Assembly: GCA_002414705.1 (NCBI GenBank)
Contig: DIAL01000132.1
Location: 3,837-9,857 of the forward strand
Direction: 5' to 3'
DNA length: 6,021 bases
Source: Flavobacteriaceae bacterium UBA5079
GTDB lineage: Bacteria; Bacteroidota; Bacteroidia; Flavobacteriales; Flavobacteriaceae
The notes under the pieces are model-generated. The model did not search any database, was not told where the DNA came from, and worked only from the letters and a program-made list of their open reading frames with translations. Position 1 is the stretch's first letter. Each line of letters starts with the position of its first letter. The translations under genes were made by a program, and so were the position numbers. This document shows positions 5,131 to 6,021 of the stretch, piece by piece.

Positions 5131-6021
5131 ATGAATAAAGCAGCCCTATTACTCATAATCTTAACAAGTACGTTTAACACTGTAGCACAACAAGTTGGAA
5201 TAGATTTATATGCCGATGGTTTTAATAACCCAGTCAGTATTAAACATGCCAATGATGACCGTTTATTTATTGTAGAAAAAGCAGGTGTTATTAAAATTAT
5301 AGATGCGCAACAAAACGTAATTTCAACACCATTTTTAGATATCAATAGTTTGGTGAGTAATAGTGGTGGTGAGCGTGGACTATTAGGATTAGCTTTTCAT
5401 CCAGACTATAGTTCTAATGGTTTTTTCTTTGTGAACTATATTAATAATTCTGGTGATACTGTTATTTCACGTTTTGTAACCAATCCTCCAAATAGTGATA
5501 CAGCCGATGCTAATTCTGAAGTTATATTAATGACTATTAGTCAACCTTTTAGTAATCATAATGGTGGCGATTTAGCTTTTGGCGAAGACGGCTATTTATA
5601 TATAGCAACAGGAGATGGTGGTTCAGGTAGCGACCCTGGAAACCGATCGCAGGATTTAACAACGTTACTTGGTAAGTTACTCCGTATTAATGTTAACAAC
5701 GCAGGCACTAACCCTAATTATGCTATTCCAGCTGACAATCCTTTTATTAATAACTCCAATGCTTTAGATGAAATTTGGGCTTACGGATTGCGAAATCCAT
5801 GGCGTTTTTCTTTTGATAGAACGAATAATGATTTATGGATTGCAGATGTTGGACAGTTTGATATTGAAGAGATAAATAAGGTAAGTAGTACTGAAGGTGG
5901 TTTAAATTATGGATGGCGTTGCTATGAAGGAAATGCACCTTTTATTACAACTGGTTGCCCAAGTGCATCCACGTTTCAATTTCCAGTTGCACAATACACA
6001 CATTCAGGAAGTGGTGAATTT
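5131..6021 (+). CDS. Secreted glucose/sorbosone (PQQ-type sugar) dehydrogenase-like protein, 3' partial
   Basis: The frame is open from ATG 5131 to the right edge (297 codons, no stop). Residues 1-19 form a signal peptide: MNK, a hydrophobic core ALLLIIL, then cleavage likely after TVA with mature QQVGIDL. The rest reads as the six-bladed beta-propeller of soluble quinoprotein sugar dehydrogenases (GSDH family). Key blocks are GERGLLGLAFHPDY (80-93), NHNGGDLAFG (142-151) with His143 as the likely catalytic base, YIATGDGG (157-164), LGKLLRI (180-186), IWAYGLRNPWRFSFD (215-229), LWIADVGQ (235-242) and NYGWRCYEG (259-267). Cys264 and Cys276 could form a disulphide. Predicted role: PQQ-dependent sugar or aldose oxidation outside the cytoplasm; cofactor and substrate are inferred from the family. 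Family members in this phylum often end in a type IX secretion sorting domain, which would lie beyond the window. The gap upstream (5048-5130) suggests its own transcript, but I see no convincing promoter. Confidence 0.9.
   Translation, partial: MNKAALLLIILTSTFNTVAQQVGIDLYADGFNNPVSIKHANDDRLFIVEKAGVIKIIDAQQNVISTPFLDINSLVSNSGGERGLLGLAFHPDYSSNGFFFVNYINNSGDTVISRFVTNPPNSDTADANSEVILMTISQPFSNHNGGDLAFGEDGYLYIATGDGGSGSDPGNRSQDLTTLLGKLLRINVNNAGTNPNYAIPADNPFINNSNALDEIWAYGLRNPWRFSFDRTNNDLWIADVGQFDIEEINKVSSTEGGLNYGWRCYEGNAPFITTGCPSASTFQFPVAQYTHSGSGEF

Noticed and set aside
5055..5345. 96-residue minus-strand ORF
   Set aside because: It lies opposite the signal peptide and first propeller blade of the secreted dehydrogenase, whose family motifs are clear; the minus-strand product resembles nothing I know.
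5747..5938. 63-residue minus-strand ORF
   Set aside because: It is antisense to the conserved RNPW and NYGW blocks of the dehydrogenase and shows no features of its own.

Overview
The window looks like a chromosomal segment from a marine-type member of the Flavobacteriaceae (Bacteroidota). This rests on low GC, A/T-rich start regions without a recognisable Shine-Dalgarno, TTTG-type promoter-like elements instead of TATAAT, and protein sequences that read like flavobacterial versions (for example the NPFIIPG segment of DnaA). The genus cannot be fixed from the sequence alone. I found no mobile element, RNA gene or CRISPR array. Most of the region is conserved housekeeping DNA rather than a new system.

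Left block (1-2545, + strand): four very tightly packed genes that read as one transcription unit. They are the C-terminal reductase domain of ribD (cut by the left edge), a YihX-like HAD-IA hydrolase, an EamA/DMT-type permease, and a YigZ/IMPACT-family protein. The first two junctions are 4-base stop/start overlaps (ATGA, TTGA) and the third is an abutting TAA-ATG. The permease carries an in-frame TAA at codon 238, after which the same frame continues for 49 codons encoding its last two membrane helices. It is therefore probably a very recent single-base nonsense pseudogene or a sequencing error.

Middle (2529-3125): a small 4HBT acyl-CoA thioesterase lies on the - strand. It is convergent with, and overlaps by 17 bp, the end of yigZ, and it is divergent from dnaA. 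The 180-bp gap between it and dnaA holds a long AT-only inverted repeat and a plausible but imperfect flavobacterial promoter element for dnaA. I saw no cluster of DnaA boxes, so there is no evidence of oriC here.

Right block (3126-6021, + strand): complete dnaA, then 20 bp later a low-molecular-weight protein tyrosine phosphatase gene whose start codon lies inside a small hairpin. After an 83-bp gap with a weak terminator candidate comes a secreted glucose/sorbosone (PQQ-type sugar) dehydrogenase-like gene that runs off the right edge.

The items most worth checking are the permease nonsense codon, the start of the phosphatase gene, and the inverted repeat upstream of dnaA.
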